This document shows, piece after piece, positions 21,005-33,204 of a DNA stretch of 64,000 nucleotides. Location of the stretch: contig NC_044986.1 in NCBI RefSeq assembly GCF_008728515.1, forward strand, positions 116,548,313-116,612,312, read 5' to 3'. Each line of letters starts with the position of its first letter. The first letter of the stretch is position 1. The notes under the pieces are model-generated. The model searched no databases. It saw only the letters and a program-made list of their open reading frames with translations, and was not told the DNA's origin. The DNA comes from Papio anubis. Taxonomy: Eukaryota; Chordata; Mammalia; Primates; Cercopithecidae. The translations under genes were made by a program, and so were the position numbers.

Positions 21005-21125
21005 TGCAAGAGGGTGGGCAGAGTAGGTCAAAATCAGATACCAGTTTTGCTTCCACTGTTGACCAGCTCTGGGATCTTGAATAAGTCATTTTAACTCCCT
21101 GAAACACAGTCAGTGTCCTTAATTA
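21005..21125 (+). mobile_element. MIR SINE fragment, sense
   Basis: 'gcttccactgttgaccagctctgggatcttgaataagtcatttta' and 'ctccctgaaacacagtcagtg' follow the MIR core, where the consensus has the 'ctgtgtgaccttgggcaag' and 'ctctctgtgcctcagt' blocks. Confidence 0.65.
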
Positions 21126-21162
21126 TGAATGTAGAAAAACATATATTGCTCTTCTCTCTCTG

Positions 21163-21283
21163 TCTATATATATGTACATATACACAAATATATACACATA
21201 TACATATATATGCATATATGTATACACATATACATATATACGCATATATGTATACATATATATACATATATATGTGTCACCAA

Positions 21284-21319
<36 letters not shown>

Positions 21320-21320
21320 A
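21163..21320. repeat. (TA/CATA)n and (TG)n microsatellite cluster
   Basis: Mixed TATATA, ACATATA and TGTATAC units over about 130 bp, then (TA)6 and (TG)9. Several short palindromes make the region hairpin-prone. Confidence 0.9.
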
Positions 21321-21483
21321 TCCAGAGTCATAGGACAGGGCACCATGTCAATAAAATCCCCCCATTCAGCCTCATAATCTGCCTTTCCTTGGTCCAAGGA
21401 AAATATATGAAAATACAAAGAGGTCCCCCAGTGAATTCGCGACATTCATGGAAATCCACATTCAGTTGTGTTCTTTATGTTTC

Positions 21484-21530
21484 TGATATCTATCTATACC
21501 TATATCTATATCTGTATCTATAGTTATATA
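21484..21530. repeat. (CTATAT)/(TATC)n short tandem repeat
   Basis: Imperfect TATCTA and CTATAT units; low complexity. Confidence 0.8.
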
Positions 21531-21704
21531 TCCTGCACAGGAAATGCAAACCACTAGACAACAATAAGTTATTTTTCTCTTTATTCATTGAGTTAAATCA
21601 AAAGTGCTTTTCCACAGCCCTATTCAGGCGGGCTGTTGTCTTACTGTCACCAAGGCATGTTTGGATCATTTCACTCATCTCCGTGCATACCAGTCCGTTT
21701 GCCG

Positions 21705-21810
21705 AAATTCATCACTTTATTTTTTCATCAAGTGTTTCTTGAACACCCACTAATTGTACAGCTCAGTGGAGAATAAAATAAGAGAGTGAAGCCTGGTACC
21801 TCTCCTAGGT
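21705..21810 (-). mobile_element. Possible L2 fragment, antisense
   Basis: 'catcaagtgtttcttgaacacccactaattg' and 'agctcagtggagaataaaat' resemble the reversed L2 3' end, where the consensus reads 'aatatttattgagcacctac' and later 'acaaaa'. Weak. Confidence 0.35.
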
Positions 21811-22852
21811 AATTTATGTGAGCATTCTTCATAAGCCTCCTATAGAGAGGTATCTTATTTATTTCTGCTATCATTCTCTTGGGTGATAATACATGCTTCG
21901 AAAAAAAATAAGCACAGTAGGAGATAATGAAGAAGGTTCTGGTAGTTTCACAGAAGTGTTCTAGAGCCATGCTGTCCAATAGGGCAGCAATTAGCTACAG
22001 TAGCTATGAAGCATCTGACCCACAGCTCATCCAAATTGAGATGCACTAGAAGTGAAAAATGAACAGCAGGCTTGAATGACATATAAAAAAGCATATACAT
22101 ATCTATATTTACATTGTGTGTTAATATGACAAGCTTTGATTATATTGGGTTAAATCAAACACGTTAATATTCATGTTACCTTTTTATTTTAAAAATGCAG
22201 CTACTAGAAAATTTTAAATCCCCTATGTAGCTCACATTATATTTCCACTGAATACTGCTGTTAGAAATGCTCCTGAAAGCACAGGCACTTTTGAATAAGC
22301 AAAAAAATATAAAAAAAAAAGGGGTGGAGAAAATTTTTAAAAAATTAAAGAAAAGGTGATAAAATGAGGGGATGAGTGGTGTATTTATCTCATGCTTCTG
22401 GTCTTCCCTCTCAAATTTTAGGCTGACAGTGAAAAAATAATCCAAATCGATGCTGTTTAGAAACTAGTACTGATTTGAAAACTCTAACATTCTTTCATCC
22501 TGCATTTTTGCTATTGATTACACGCCCCCCAAAAAACAAGTAACACTAAGAAAAAGAATTGTGGGATAAAAGATAGGTTTGCAAAAATAATTTTTGGAGT
22601 TCCTATTTGTAATTAGGTGTCCCTGTTGGATATGATGTAACTTGTGGCCCGTCTGTGTCAGAGACACATGACACAAGAACTAGAGAAAAAGACGTGATGT
22701 CTGTACACTTAGCCTGAGTTTACAATGATAGACATTTCTGGATTTCCTTAAAAGTAGATGGCAAGACACAATTAAAATAGTTTATTAGTAAAGTGATCCC
22801 AGAAAAAAAAAAATTGATAGAGTAATAAAGTGAGATTGAAAAGCAGGACAAT
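21811..22852. other. Unassigned AT-rich sequence
   Basis: No element recognised. Around 21970-22200 there is 'gccatgctgtccaatagggcagc … tagctacagtagctat', resembling a common ancient DNA-transposon type repeat (hAT-like MER), but not enough to name. Confidence 0.35.
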
Positions 22853-22866
22853 AAAGTTACCAAGCA

Positions 22867-23171
22867 GGGCCAGGCGCGGTGGCTCATGCCTGTAATCCAA
22901 GCCCTTTGGGAGGCCGAGGTAGGTGGATCACCTGAGGTCGAGAGTTTGAGACCAGCCTGACCAACATGGTGAAATCCTGTCTCTACTAAAAATACAAAAT
23001 TAACTGGGCGTGGTGACGCATACCTGTAATCCCAGCTACTCGGGAGGCTGAGACAGGAGAATCGCTTGAACCCAGGAGGCAGAGGTTGTGGTGAGCAGAG
23101 ATCCTGCCATTGCACTCCAGCCTGGATGACAAGAGCAAAACTCTGTCTCAAAAAAACAAAAAACAAAGACC
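22867..23171 (+). mobile_element. AluS-like element, sense
   Basis: Full-length Alu (GGCCAGGCGCGGTGGCTCATGCC … AAAAAAACAAAAAACAAAGACC). Its flanks both carry AAAGTTACCAAG (22853-22864 left, 23173-23184 right). The same motif recurs right of the next Alu. Confidence 0.93.
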
Positions 23172-23185
23172 AAAAGTTACCAAGA

Positions 23186-23513
23186 AGGCTAGGTGTGATG
23201 GCTCACACCTCCTGGAATCCTAGCACTTTGTGAAGCTAAGGTGGGAGAATCACTTGAGGCCAGAAGTTCGAGACCAGCCTGGGCAACGTGGCAAGATCCC
23301 ATCTCTAATTTTTTTTTTTTTTTTTAAATTAACTAGGCATGATGGTGTACATCTGTGGTCCCCAGCTACTGGGGAGGTGGAGGCGGGGAGATTGCTTGAG
23401 CCCAAGAGTTTAAGGTTGCAGTGAGCTGTGATTTCACTATTGCTCTCCAGCCTGGGTGACAAAGGGAGACCCTGCCTCTACAAAGATAATAACAATAATA
23501 AAAATAAAAATAT
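23186..23513 (+). mobile_element. AluJ-like element, sense, with a T-run interrupting its middle linker
   Basis: Older Alu (GGCTAGGTGTGATGGCTCACACC…) with a T16 run at about 23309-23325 where the A-rich middle linker normally lies, and a long (AATAA)n tail. AAGTTACCAAG lies on both sides (23174-23184, 23514-23524). Divergence is clearly higher than in the AluS to its left. Confidence 0.88.
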
Positions 23514-23526
23514 AAGTTACCAAGCA

Positions 23527-23907
23527 ATTTACCATTACAGACAACCGGAGTTTATTCCCATTGCAGAATTCTTGGTCATATGCAGTATATGGGCTTCAGA
23601 ATTGACTCATATAAGGCATGAAGGACTGGAGTGCTATCATCTATCAAACCTGTCATCACCCAGAGGGATGATAAGTCCCTGGAACTTCCAGAATGCTCAA
23701 TGCACACTCAGAGCAGGCTCCTGAAGCCTGAGAGAACTTTCAGGCAAAGCATCACAGGGGCTGGCAGTTGGAAGTTTGGCTGGACTGACCAGACATGGTG
23801 TGTCTCCAGGGGATATGGATAAAGCACTGATAATGTCTGCTATCGTTTGTACTGCCACTGATGCCAGTACATGTAGGTTAATTGCAGAGCTGTTAGTAAT
23901 TGCAAAT
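23527..23907. other. Unassigned sequence
   Basis: Nothing recognised between the Alu pair and the DNA transposon. Confidence 0.4.
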
Positions 23908-24232
23908 ACAGTCATTTGTTGCTTAACATCGGGACATAGTCTGAGAAATGCATTGTTAGATGATTTCATCATTTGGCAAACATCACAATTTCCTTACACA
24001 AATCTAGATAGCAGAGCCTATTACACACCTAGGCTACATGATAGAGCCTATAGTTCCAGACTACAAATCTTTACAGCATGACTGTATTGAATACTGCAGG
24101 CATTGTAATGGAACGATAAGTATTGGTATACCTGTACATATCTAAACATAGAAAAAGTGCAGAAAAATATAGTGTTATAATTTTACTCATACTTTGTTGA
24201 TTGAAACATCATTATGTTGTGCGTAAGTGTAT
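23908..24232 (+). mobile_element. Non-autonomous DNA transposon (TcMar-Tigger-like MER)
   Basis: Begins 'cagtcatttgttgcttaaca', includes 'gagaaatgcattgttagatg' and 'ctattacacacctaggctac', and ends 'gaaacatcattatgttgtgc'. The start and the complement of the end are imperfectly inverted (gttgcttaaca versus gcacaacataa), as in Tigger-derived medium reiteration elements. I recognise the family from its text; the exact name is uncertain. Confidence 0.65.
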
Positions 24233-24240
24233 TTTACAAT

Positions 24241-24320
24241 TGTTCATGTGCAACAAAAAACTAAAAAAAATATATATTTTATATATATATAATATGTATA
24301 TATGATGGAAGACGATGCAG
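24241..24320. repeat. AT-rich low-complexity tract
   Basis: A run of A followed by TATATA units (about 24263-24305) directly right of the DNA transposon. Confidence 0.8.
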
Positions 24321-25544
24321 TTATTAACCTAGTGATATATCTTTACATTTCCTGATGTAGAAAAATATTTCATAGTGAATAAGAAAATTGGATTGCTCTG
24401 AATGTCCAAACCATGTATTTGAGAATGATGACCTAGTTATTTAATATTTCACATATATTTATCTTGACCACTCTACAAGCTTATAAGCTTATGATAAAAG
24501 AAAATTTTCTTGTTTTTATTGCTTTCTATGCACGTTATAACCTTCATTCTAAACTGTTGTTCCATGAGAAATCCATAAAGAGTGAATTCATACAAATGTG
24601 TGTGAATATTGCAGCCAAAGCACACACACACACTTTCACATACATTGGTCACACATGGATAGATACATATTCTCTTTAGACAACCTGAAGAATCTTTTTT
24701 CTTCCCCTAAGTTTTGCTGAGGAAAAGCTTTTATTTTTCCTCTCATAGAATTGTTCTTGGGAACCTGATTTTTTTTCCAAAATAAAAAAGTGAGAAATTA
24801 TAACTTAATCCAAAAGAGAGATGTGGCCGAATCAAAACAATAACACGATTCTTACTCAGCTCTGCCACAGGTTTGGTGTGCTACCAGCGGGGTGGAGGAA
24901 ACAAAGATTACACATTCTTTTGTATTAAGTTTTAAGAAAAATATAGTAACTGAATGAATAAAAAGGAAGCAATAAAATCTTCAAACAAGGAGCAAATCTG
25001 AATAAGTCCTTGGAGAGAAACAGAAAATAGGCTGTCAAGAGAAGAAAAGAGAATAAAGGAAGAAAGAAATCCCAGAACCCAGCATATGGTATTCTGAGTT
25101 GGAGATGTTATAATTTAAAAATAAGTTACAGTTTAGAATAACTTTTAAAAAGAGTGACAAGAGGAGCCCAGTGAACACTTTTACTGCCCACCCAAAAAGC
25201 TCCCAGAATGCACAGTTGCTACTTCGTGGCACATCCGTGCATTTTAAACACACACATACACACACACACACACACTCCCTAAATCTTCTATAAATTCCTT
25301 ATATATCCATGATATCATGGTTTGAAACTTTACCCTAACAAACCATTGTTCTATAACTGCTCTGAAATCAACTGTCTCTGTTTTATAAGGCTTGGAGATG
25401 GATCCAGATAGCCAGGTTTTGCAACAGTACATGAAGTTCAAGAGAAGTCAGCAGTGTTTTCATGACAATAAATAACTTTCTACATTTTTAAGGTCTTTAA
25501 GAAATCTGGATATTATTGAAAGATAAGTAATATAACATTTTAGA
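24321..25544. other. Unassigned AT-rich sequence with an (AC)n run
   Basis: No element recognised. An (AC)n microsatellite with one AT interruption lies at 25248-25275, and a short (CA)6 near 24620-24632. Confidence 0.45.
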
Positions 25545-25715
25545 GATAAAAGATACCTTGAAATCTGCCCTGCTCTCTCATTCATTTCTTTGACTGGGGA
25601 GACAAAATAATTTTCTCAAGATCTCATAGACAGCCATGGATAGATGACATGGAGCAAGAACTTTGTTTTCATGTCTCACAGATCTGGTTTATGTTCACAC
25701 TATCCTATATCACAA
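25545..25715 (-). mobile_element. MIR SINE, antisense, degraded
   Basis: 'ggggagacaaaataattttctcaagatctcatagacagccatgg' and 'aactttgttttcatgtctca' follow reversed MIR ('gaggaaactgaggcacagag … caaggtcacacagct … aacccaggtctgtctga'). Confidence 0.5.
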
Positions 25716-26188
25716 CATCAAGTGGACTAATATTTTGGATATAATCAAGAAGCTTTTATTGTATAACTTATAAGTATCCAATGCTAAGAGCTATGGAGGC
25801 ATATGAGAATATTAACACATGACTCAACTAGCCCTCAGAATTGAGATACCAAAAGAATTGATGGTGGAAGAGAATGTAATCATAATAATCAAAGCTGGAT
25901 AGGAGTTTAAACCATAAGAGTGCTTAGTTCTTCCAAAATTACCATAATATATTTCATTGTAGTTTTTTTAAAAACTATAAGCTTAGATTTTTGGTAGGCT
26001 AGGCTATATCTTCAGGGATAGAATGAGAACAATTAATAATGAATATTATTTGCTATGAGAAATAAATTTATTCTTCAGTGATTTATACATATCTCCCCAC
26101 CTTTTTGAAGGTTACAGAGAAATTCTGTCATAATTTGTCTTACAATTAAGCAACATTTTTTTAAAATTTGTTTGGGTTTTGTTGGTTT
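25716..26188. other. Unassigned sequence
   Basis: AT-rich, nothing recognised. Confidence 0.4.
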
Positions 26189-26340
26189 GTTTTGAGACAG
26201 GGTCTCTCTGTGTCTCCCTGGCTGGAGTGCAGTGGTGCAATCAGGGCTCAGTGCAGCCTTGAACTCTTGGACTCAAGCGATCCTCCTGCCTTGGCTTCCC
26301 AAATTGCTAGGATTCCAGGTGTGAGCCACTGCACCCAGCC
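26189..26340 (-). mobile_element. Alu monomer (FRAM-like), antisense
   Basis: A single about 150-bp unit that begins (minus strand) GGCTGGGTGCAGTGGCTCA and passes directly to right-arm text (TTCAAGGCTGCACTGAG… GAGACCCTGTCTCAAAAC). One monomer with no second arm points to a fossil free Alu monomer that predates dimeric Alus. Confidence 0.75.
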
Positions 26341-29300
26341 AATACAGCAACTTCAAATAGAATTGGCCATTGGTTGCCGATGTTTCCCATGGACTCTCCT
26401 CGGTGATTTCATTGACTTCATGCTAATGCAACATCTCATTTTAAACTGTTGATTTTTTTTGTTTGTTTCGGATCTTACTTAGAGTGACATGTGCATTTTA
26501 CACACAATTTGATTTGTTTTTGTTGTTGATGTGAATATCATCATCACTATTAGTCTCCCTAAGTAGAAAGACAAAAAAACAGTTTCATACAGGGAATAGC
26601 AAACCCCAATCAAATTTCATATTTGAAACATTAGAAAATAAGTATAATCTCTGGACACTTACAGTCACATCTTCATCAGTCTAGCATCATGTACTACATG
26701 GATTCCAAAGAGGACCTCAGTGGTTTATCTATTTTGGTGAAACTTTGTGCCCCAAGCAGAAGATTGATTGACAGTAAAATGTCAATTCAATTCAGACAAA
26801 TGGTGCCTGGTGTGCTCCTATTGATCTTTTGATTGTTTTTTCATAACTTGAAGGATGGGTCTTGTCAAATTTCAGGGAGCCCCATTGTTTTCGGTGGAGA
26901 CAGAGAATTTCTAGAATGAGAACTCCGCAAACACTTATCAGATTCCTTCCTTGCTGACAGGACTGATCATGTTTCTCTTAACTCACTGGCATCAGGCTAA
27001 TAAAAAAGAAATCATAGTATACTATTGATATCAGAGAAAAACACAAGATTTCCAAAAGGTCCCCATTAATTCAATGATTTAAGAAAATAACATGGTAAAT
27101 GACAGATTATTTTCTGATACCAAGGAATATATATGTATTATACAGGAGAAGCTCATTCTCAAGGGAAAAAACAAGCTAATAAATATGTTTCTGAAATATT
27201 TAGAGCTTTAATTTTGTAACCTAATGTACATTATCTTATTTGATGTTTAATGTAACCATACTTACCTTAATTCACTTATTGAAAGTCTATAATGGATTGC
27301 AGTAAGTCACCTTATATCCTAAGAGGCAGTTAATAAAATTAAATTAAACAAATATTCAAATTAATATTACATGAAAGACAGATTTAGCCATCACAGAGGA
27401 AAGAAAGAGGAAAGCCATATTTTTTATGAGACATGAAATAGAAACAAAAATAATGTAAAGCAGAATATGCTACCTACCACATAATAGATACAAATAAAGT
27501 GAAAACTCAGTGGAGAAATAGTTTATTTTCATCATTGAATATCAAACAAATATCAGAATAGTCTAAGTATAGTTGGATATTAAGAATGAGTGGGATTTCT
27601 GGAAGCAGCTGTGTTGGACAATGACTGTTGTAAGGGATGTCCTTTTCTTTGTCCTATCTCAGAGAAAAAAGCCCAGCAAGAATGTGTAAGGATAGAGGCT
27701 GGCAAGGGTTTAGAGGGTGTCCCACAGTTCTTTAAACTGTTGCACTTACGTTTGTGGATGTAGATCATTATCATTTGTGCATATACAAGACAAAGTCAGT
27801 TCTCTTAGTTGTGTCCAATACCATTCCCTTCCCCATGTAGTTTGTTCTGCCAAATTCCTACTGATTGTTCCTATTTCAGCATGTATATTTTGTCCCTGTG
27901 ATTCATTTAGATAGACTTGACTTTTCCCTTCTCTACATTCCTGTATATTTTTATATAACTTAATATTCTCTTATAATTACGTGTTTGTATATGTATGTCT
28001 CTCTTGGTACTCTTAGGACCTAATTAATAGCATGAAACATTGTAAATTTTTAGTGAGTCTTTTCATTTTTCTTAACTGCATGAAAAAAAAATGAATGAAT
28101 AGAGAGAGATTTTTAACCTCTTCTCATTATTTTGGGTTTTTGCTTATACTGGTATAATATTCTATAATGATGGTTTATGAGAGTAAAACAGCTGTCTTTA
28201 CAAGGAACATGACCATGGCTATATGTATACATTTTATCTAAGGGTTATATTCTAGGCTATGTTCTTCCTGAAGCATTTTCAGCAACATAGTTTTGTAGGA
28301 TAAAAATAAGAAGGTTGGGAAGATTGTATAAAGCCACATGAATTGTTTAAAGTTATTGAAGAATTCACAAAGAGACAACTTGAACATTTCCTTTTATTGC
28401 TGAGTGTATAGAAGAGGCTATTCTGCCTCTAATATCAGTTTTGTATGGATTGAAGGCAGTACTTTATAGGTTGGTAAGACTAGCTTATAAAACTCTCACG
28501 GTGTTTGATAAAAACATCACTTCAATCATTTTCCACTCCAGAACATAAATGTCTCTTTAAATGCAACAGTTTGTTATAAAACTTTGAAACTCATTCAGCT
28601 TCCACAGATTTACATTCCTAATACATAAAATAGAAATAACTCTAAGTAGACACCTTTATCTATGCCATCAGACACTTGTGGTAAATGCCTTAAAGAAAAT
28701 GAACTAAAGTAGCATTATAAACTTTAATCACAGATGTTTCTTCAAAAATTAATAATCTATGGAAATGTTTATAGCACCCAGATAGCAATTACTTGTGAAC
28801 ATTGATATATGCTAAGTAGTATGCTGCTAGGAAACAAAGCAATTTGGAAATAAGAATGAAACAAGATTTAATGAAAAATTATCTTAAAATATACAGTAAG
28901 TTTTGTATATGGCTAAGATATGGGAATTTTAGTACTGTAATGATGATACCATACTATTATAAACTACAGAAATAATTATTGTACTATGCTTCAGGCATAC
29001 CCTTCATATTGTAATAATATCAAAATGGTCCTTAAGTTTAAAAACAAACATGGTTAATCTAATGATTAAATAATCTACTTCACTTTTTAAATTTTATAAG
29101 GAATATAGGAATGCTTATATTATAAAATACCAATGCATATAATACACAACTTGGAAATTCCTTATTTATAACCATCCAGGCCATTTTTACCCAATCCCAA
29201 TGGTCATCTCAGGAATTGTGGACCTTCTTTCAGAAAGGCAGTTAAATATATACATACATATATTTATATATCTAAATATATGTTAGCTATGTATAGTGGT

Positions 29301-29533
29301 TTATATAGCATTATGTGTTAATGTACAGTAATATTTTTACTGTTATATTAATGTACAGTAATATTTTTACTTAAAAATATGTGTTGGGTAAAAAAATACA
29401 AATAAATGTATGCCCCGTTGTAATATTTTAAGTGACATCTGTAATTTCACAGGTAGGCTGCACCACAACCATTTAAAACCAGCCCTCTACTCATGAACAT
29501 TTAAATTGAATCCAGTATTTGCTTATAAAAAAT
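26341..29533. other. 3.2 kb of unassigned AT-rich sequence
   Basis: No transposon, gene or long frame recognised on either strand. It contains a 24-base direct repeat, TTAATGTACAGTAATATTTT…, at 29318-29341 and 29348-29371, and short TATATA runs near 29250-29285. This is the longest stretch without recognisable repeats, so unusually old or single-copy DNA. Confidence 0.5.
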
Positions 29534-29542
29534 AATGCCAGA

Positions 29543-29928
29543 CACATATACACCGTGGAATACTATGCAGCCATAAAAAAGGATGAGTTCGTGTCCTTTG
29601 TAGGGACATGGGTGCAGCTGGAAACCATCATTCTCAGCAAACTATTGCAAGAACAGAAAACCAAATACCGCATGTTCTCACTCATAGGTGGAAATTGAAC
29701 AATGAGATCACTTCGACACAGGAGGGGGATCATCACATACCAGGTCCTATTGTGGGGAGCGGGGAGAGGGAGGGATAGCATTAGGAGATATACCTAATGT
29801 AAATGACGAGTTAATGGGTGCAGCACACCAACATGGCACATGTATACATATGTAACAAACCTGCATGTTGTGCACATGTACCCTAGAACTTAAAGTATAA
29901 TAAAAAAAAAAACAATAATTAAAAAAAA
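29543..29928 (+). mobile_element. L1PA 3' end, sense, 5' truncated
   Basis: Runs from the ORF2 end ('caccgtggaatactatgcag') through the whole 3'UTR to 'cctagaacttaaagtataat' and an A tail. AATGCCAGA occurs at both ends (29534-29542, 29929-29937) as target duplication. Low divergence marks it as a primate-era insertion. Confidence 0.92.
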
Positions 29929-30131
29929 AATGCCAGAATTCCTCTTCTAGTCATGATAGAATAATAGAGTCCAATTTTAGCCCCTCGCATTAGAAAACTA
30001 GAAACCCCAAGCAACTATATAAAACAACCTTTTCAGACGTTGAAAAATAGGACAGATTTATTATCCCTAAAAAAGGGAACCAAATAAGGAGAGTCATAAA
30101 ATCACCCTTCTACTGGAGGCACATTATGAAC

Positions 30132-30192
30132 AACAGTACAAGGATGGACAGTCCCATGTAAGGCACAGTACAAGGATGGACAGTCCCATGCG
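30132..30192. repeat. Direct repeat, two copies
   Basis: ACAGTACAAGGATGGACAGT… occurs at about 30132-30157 and again at about 30167-30192 with no difference over about 26 bases, period 35. Confidence 0.85.
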
Positions 30193-31025
30193 TTGAGGAC
30201 ACAGAAATTGGAATTCATGAATGCTGAAGTGACAGAAGTGTACAAGGTGAAATTCTGTAGAGGAGAGATCATGCAGAAAAGAAACTCATAAATCTACTAG
30301 GTGCTTCCTTAAGTATAAAGAATATTAAAAATGCACAGATCCATGATGTTTAAAAAAGAATTCCATGAGGTTGAAGAAAGAACTTCTGAGAGTCCCCTAG
30401 AGCTAACTCAAAACTATGACTCATTAGTTTTCTCACTAGCAATACTGAAGTGCTCTTTTTGTTCACTCAAAGCGTTCAATAGAAAGCCCACAAAGAATAA
30501 TTTCTTAGTAATAAGGCAGAGCTATCCCTACAGTAAAGACCACAGTAGACCAGCAAAAATAAGCATAAAAGGCAAGTTTTAGATTGATCTAACAGGGCTC
30601 CAAGTTATTTAAGAACCCATCAAAACAAAAGAAAACATTCTATAAGGCTGACAATAATATCCAAAGACCACATAGCATAAAATTACAATGTCCAACATCC
30701 AATAAAAAAATTACTAGACATGACAAAAGGTGGGGAAAAATATGATCTAGAATCATGAGAAAAAATCACTAAATGGAAACACAATCCCTTGAAACAGAAG
30801 TGGTAGAATTTGCATGAAAAAAATGTTAAAACAGGTATTATGTTCAGTTATTTGGAGGAAATGTGAAGAAAGAAATGCATGATATGAAAAAATTTAAAAA
30901 TTCTCAAGATGGAAAACACAATGTCTGAACTGAAAAGGTCACTGGATAAGGTTAATATAAGACAAGATAATTCAGAAGGAAGGTTAGTGAACCTGAAGAA
31001 CACCAACAGAAACTATTGAAAGTGA

Positions 31026-31697
31026 AGCAACAGGCACTGGAGAGGATGTGGAGAAATAGGAACACTTTTACACTGTTGGTGGGACTGTAAACTAGTTCAA
31101 CCATTGTGGAAGACAGTGTGGCGATCCCTCAAAGATCCAGAACTACAAATACCATTTGACCCAGCCATCCCATTACTGGGTATATACCCAAAGGATTATA
31201 AATCATGCTGCTATAAAGACACATGCACAAGTATGTTTATTATGGCACTAGTCACAATAGCAAAGTTTGGAACCAACCCAAATGTCCATCAATGACAGAC
31301 GAGATTAAGAAAATGTGGCACATATACACCGTGGAATACTATGCCGCCATAAAAAAGGATGAGTTCATGTCCTTTGTAGGGACATGGATGCAGCTGGAAA
31401 ACATCATTCTCAGCAAACTATCGCAAGAACGGAAAACCAAATACCACATGTTCTCACTCATAGGTGGGAACTGAACAATGAGAACACTTGGACACAGGAA
31501 GGGGAACATCACACACCAGGGCCTGTTGTGGGATGGGGGGAAGCGGAGAGGGATAGCATTAGGAGATATACCTAATGTAAATGATGAGTTAATGGGTGCA
31601 GCACACCAATATGGCACATGTATACATATGTAAAAACCTGCACATTGTACACATGTACCCTAGGACACAAAGTATAATAGTAATAATAATAATAATA
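31026..31697 (+). mobile_element. L1PA, sense, 5' truncated, nested in older L1M
   Basis: Begins in ORF2 at 'caacaggcactggagaggat' and runs through the stop and 3'UTR to 'acaaagtataatagtaataa' with an (ATA)n tail. Probable target duplication GAAAGTGAA / GAAAATGAA at about 31017-31025 and 31699-31707, one mismatch. The ORF2 C-terminal frame is partly open (31104-31295) but is only a fragment. Confidence 0.9.
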
Positions 31698-31937
31698 AAG
31701 AAAATGAACCATGGCAGGGGAAAAACCTGTAAAAAAAAAAAAAGAGAGAACCTCAATAAAGTATCAGGTTGTTGTATACATGTGTAATTGAAGTACCAGA
31801 AAAGAGAAAAAGGATGTGTAAGAGGGGAAAAATAAATTTGAAAAATTAATGAGTACAAATGTACCAAATTTGATTAAAAAAAAAATATGAGCTCACCAAT
31901 ATAAGAAGCTCAACAAACTCCTGGCATAATAAACACT

Positions 31938-32032
31938 TACGCACACACAGACACAACACAGATACACCACCACAACAGAAAACAAACAGAAGCACCCACA
32001 GAAAAGCAAAGAAAATACACACACACACACAC
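31938..32032. repeat. AC-rich low-complexity stretch
   Basis: Imperfect CACA-rich segment ending in (AC)9 at about 32014-32032. Confidence 0.75.
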
Positions 32033-33204
32033 CCCAAGATAAATTCTAAACTGTGACTAAGAGAATTTCCTAAAAACAGCCTAAAGGAAAACTCTCATTA
32101 TATTACAGAACATATAAGGTAAATCAAAGACATTTTGATAGGAACAATGAAAGCCAGCACAATGGAACTAAATCTTTAAAGGGCAAGAATTCTTTAAAAA
32201 GGTAACTTGAAAATGTAAGTGCAGTGAAAATATATTTAAAAATTGAAGACTAAATAAAGGCAACATGTTTATCAACAAAAGTTGACAAAATTTGTGTTCA
32301 ACACTAATGTATTATAAGAAACTAAAAAGGAATTTGTTGAAAGTAAAGGAAACTGGTGGTAGGTGGAAAATTAGAACTTCAAAAAGGATGATGGATACCA
32401 GAAATGTGATTTAAATTTTTCTTTAAAAAGTAAGCATTCCAATGCAAAACACCAAAAATAAATAATGAACTTAAAATAGACATACAAATAAAATAAATGA
32501 CAAAAATAGCATAGAAGATTGGGGGAAGAAAATGAAGAAAAGAGTTGTAGATATTTATATTACATGTGAAAAATTATAATATAAATTGAAAGCAGGCTGT
32601 AATATGTAAAAATGCATACTGTATGTCTGAGAGCATCCCATAAAAGAATAAAACTTAGATGTATAGCTAATAAGCCAATAGTGGTTGTAAAATAGAATAG
32701 CAAAATTACTCAATCCCTAAGAAGGCAGGAAAAGGCGAAAAAAATAAAGAACAGATGGAATGAAGGGAATATAATTAGCAAGATGGTAGACATAAGCCAA
32801 ATCATTTTGATAATTGGTTTGAATAGAAATTGTCTAACATCCCAAGTAAAAGACAGAAATTATCCATCAGGATAATAAAGCAAGACCAAATTCTACATCT
32901 CCTAGGGGGAAAAAAAAAACAGATATAAAGGTAAAATAGATTAAAGGAAAAAAGGATTGCAACAGATATATCATGTAAACATTAAGTTATCAAGCACTAA
33001 CATCAAAAAGAAAACTGCAGGACAAGGAATATTACAAGGAATAAAGAAAGACATTTGAAAATTGTGTTTCCATGTATCAAGAAGACATACCAGTTCTACT
33101 TGTAAGTATACCCAATAACAGAACTTCAAAATGTATAAAGCAAACCCGATAGAAATTTTTGAAAACCCTGCAATTTTATCGGTATGTTTCAACACTTCTT
33201 TCTA

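Larger units (their letters stand above)
29985..33195 (+). mobile_element. Decayed L1M/HAL1 body, sense
   Basis: An A-rich sense strand with scattered L1 matches in correct order. ORF1-like text lies at about 30890-31020 ('aacacaatgtctgaactga … ggaaggttagtgaacctgaag … gaaactattgaaagtgaag'). ORF2 N-terminal text lies at about 32840-33150 ('cagaaattatccatcaggat', 'aggaatattacaaggaataaa', 'tatcaagaagacatacca', 'cccaataacagaacttcaaa'). The ends are vague. A younger L1PA splits it at 31026-31697. Confidence 0.65.

Noticed and set aside
23186..23513. T16 run inside the AluJ as a separate inserted element
   Set aside because: It sits at the Alu middle linker and can be explained by local expansion or rearrangement; no second element accompanies it.
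31698..31745. Possible 3' transduction after the L1PA at 31026 (second A run at about 31730-31743)
   Set aside because: The GAAAGTGAA/GAAAATGAA target duplication places the right border at 31699, before the second A run, so the following bases are host L1M sequence.
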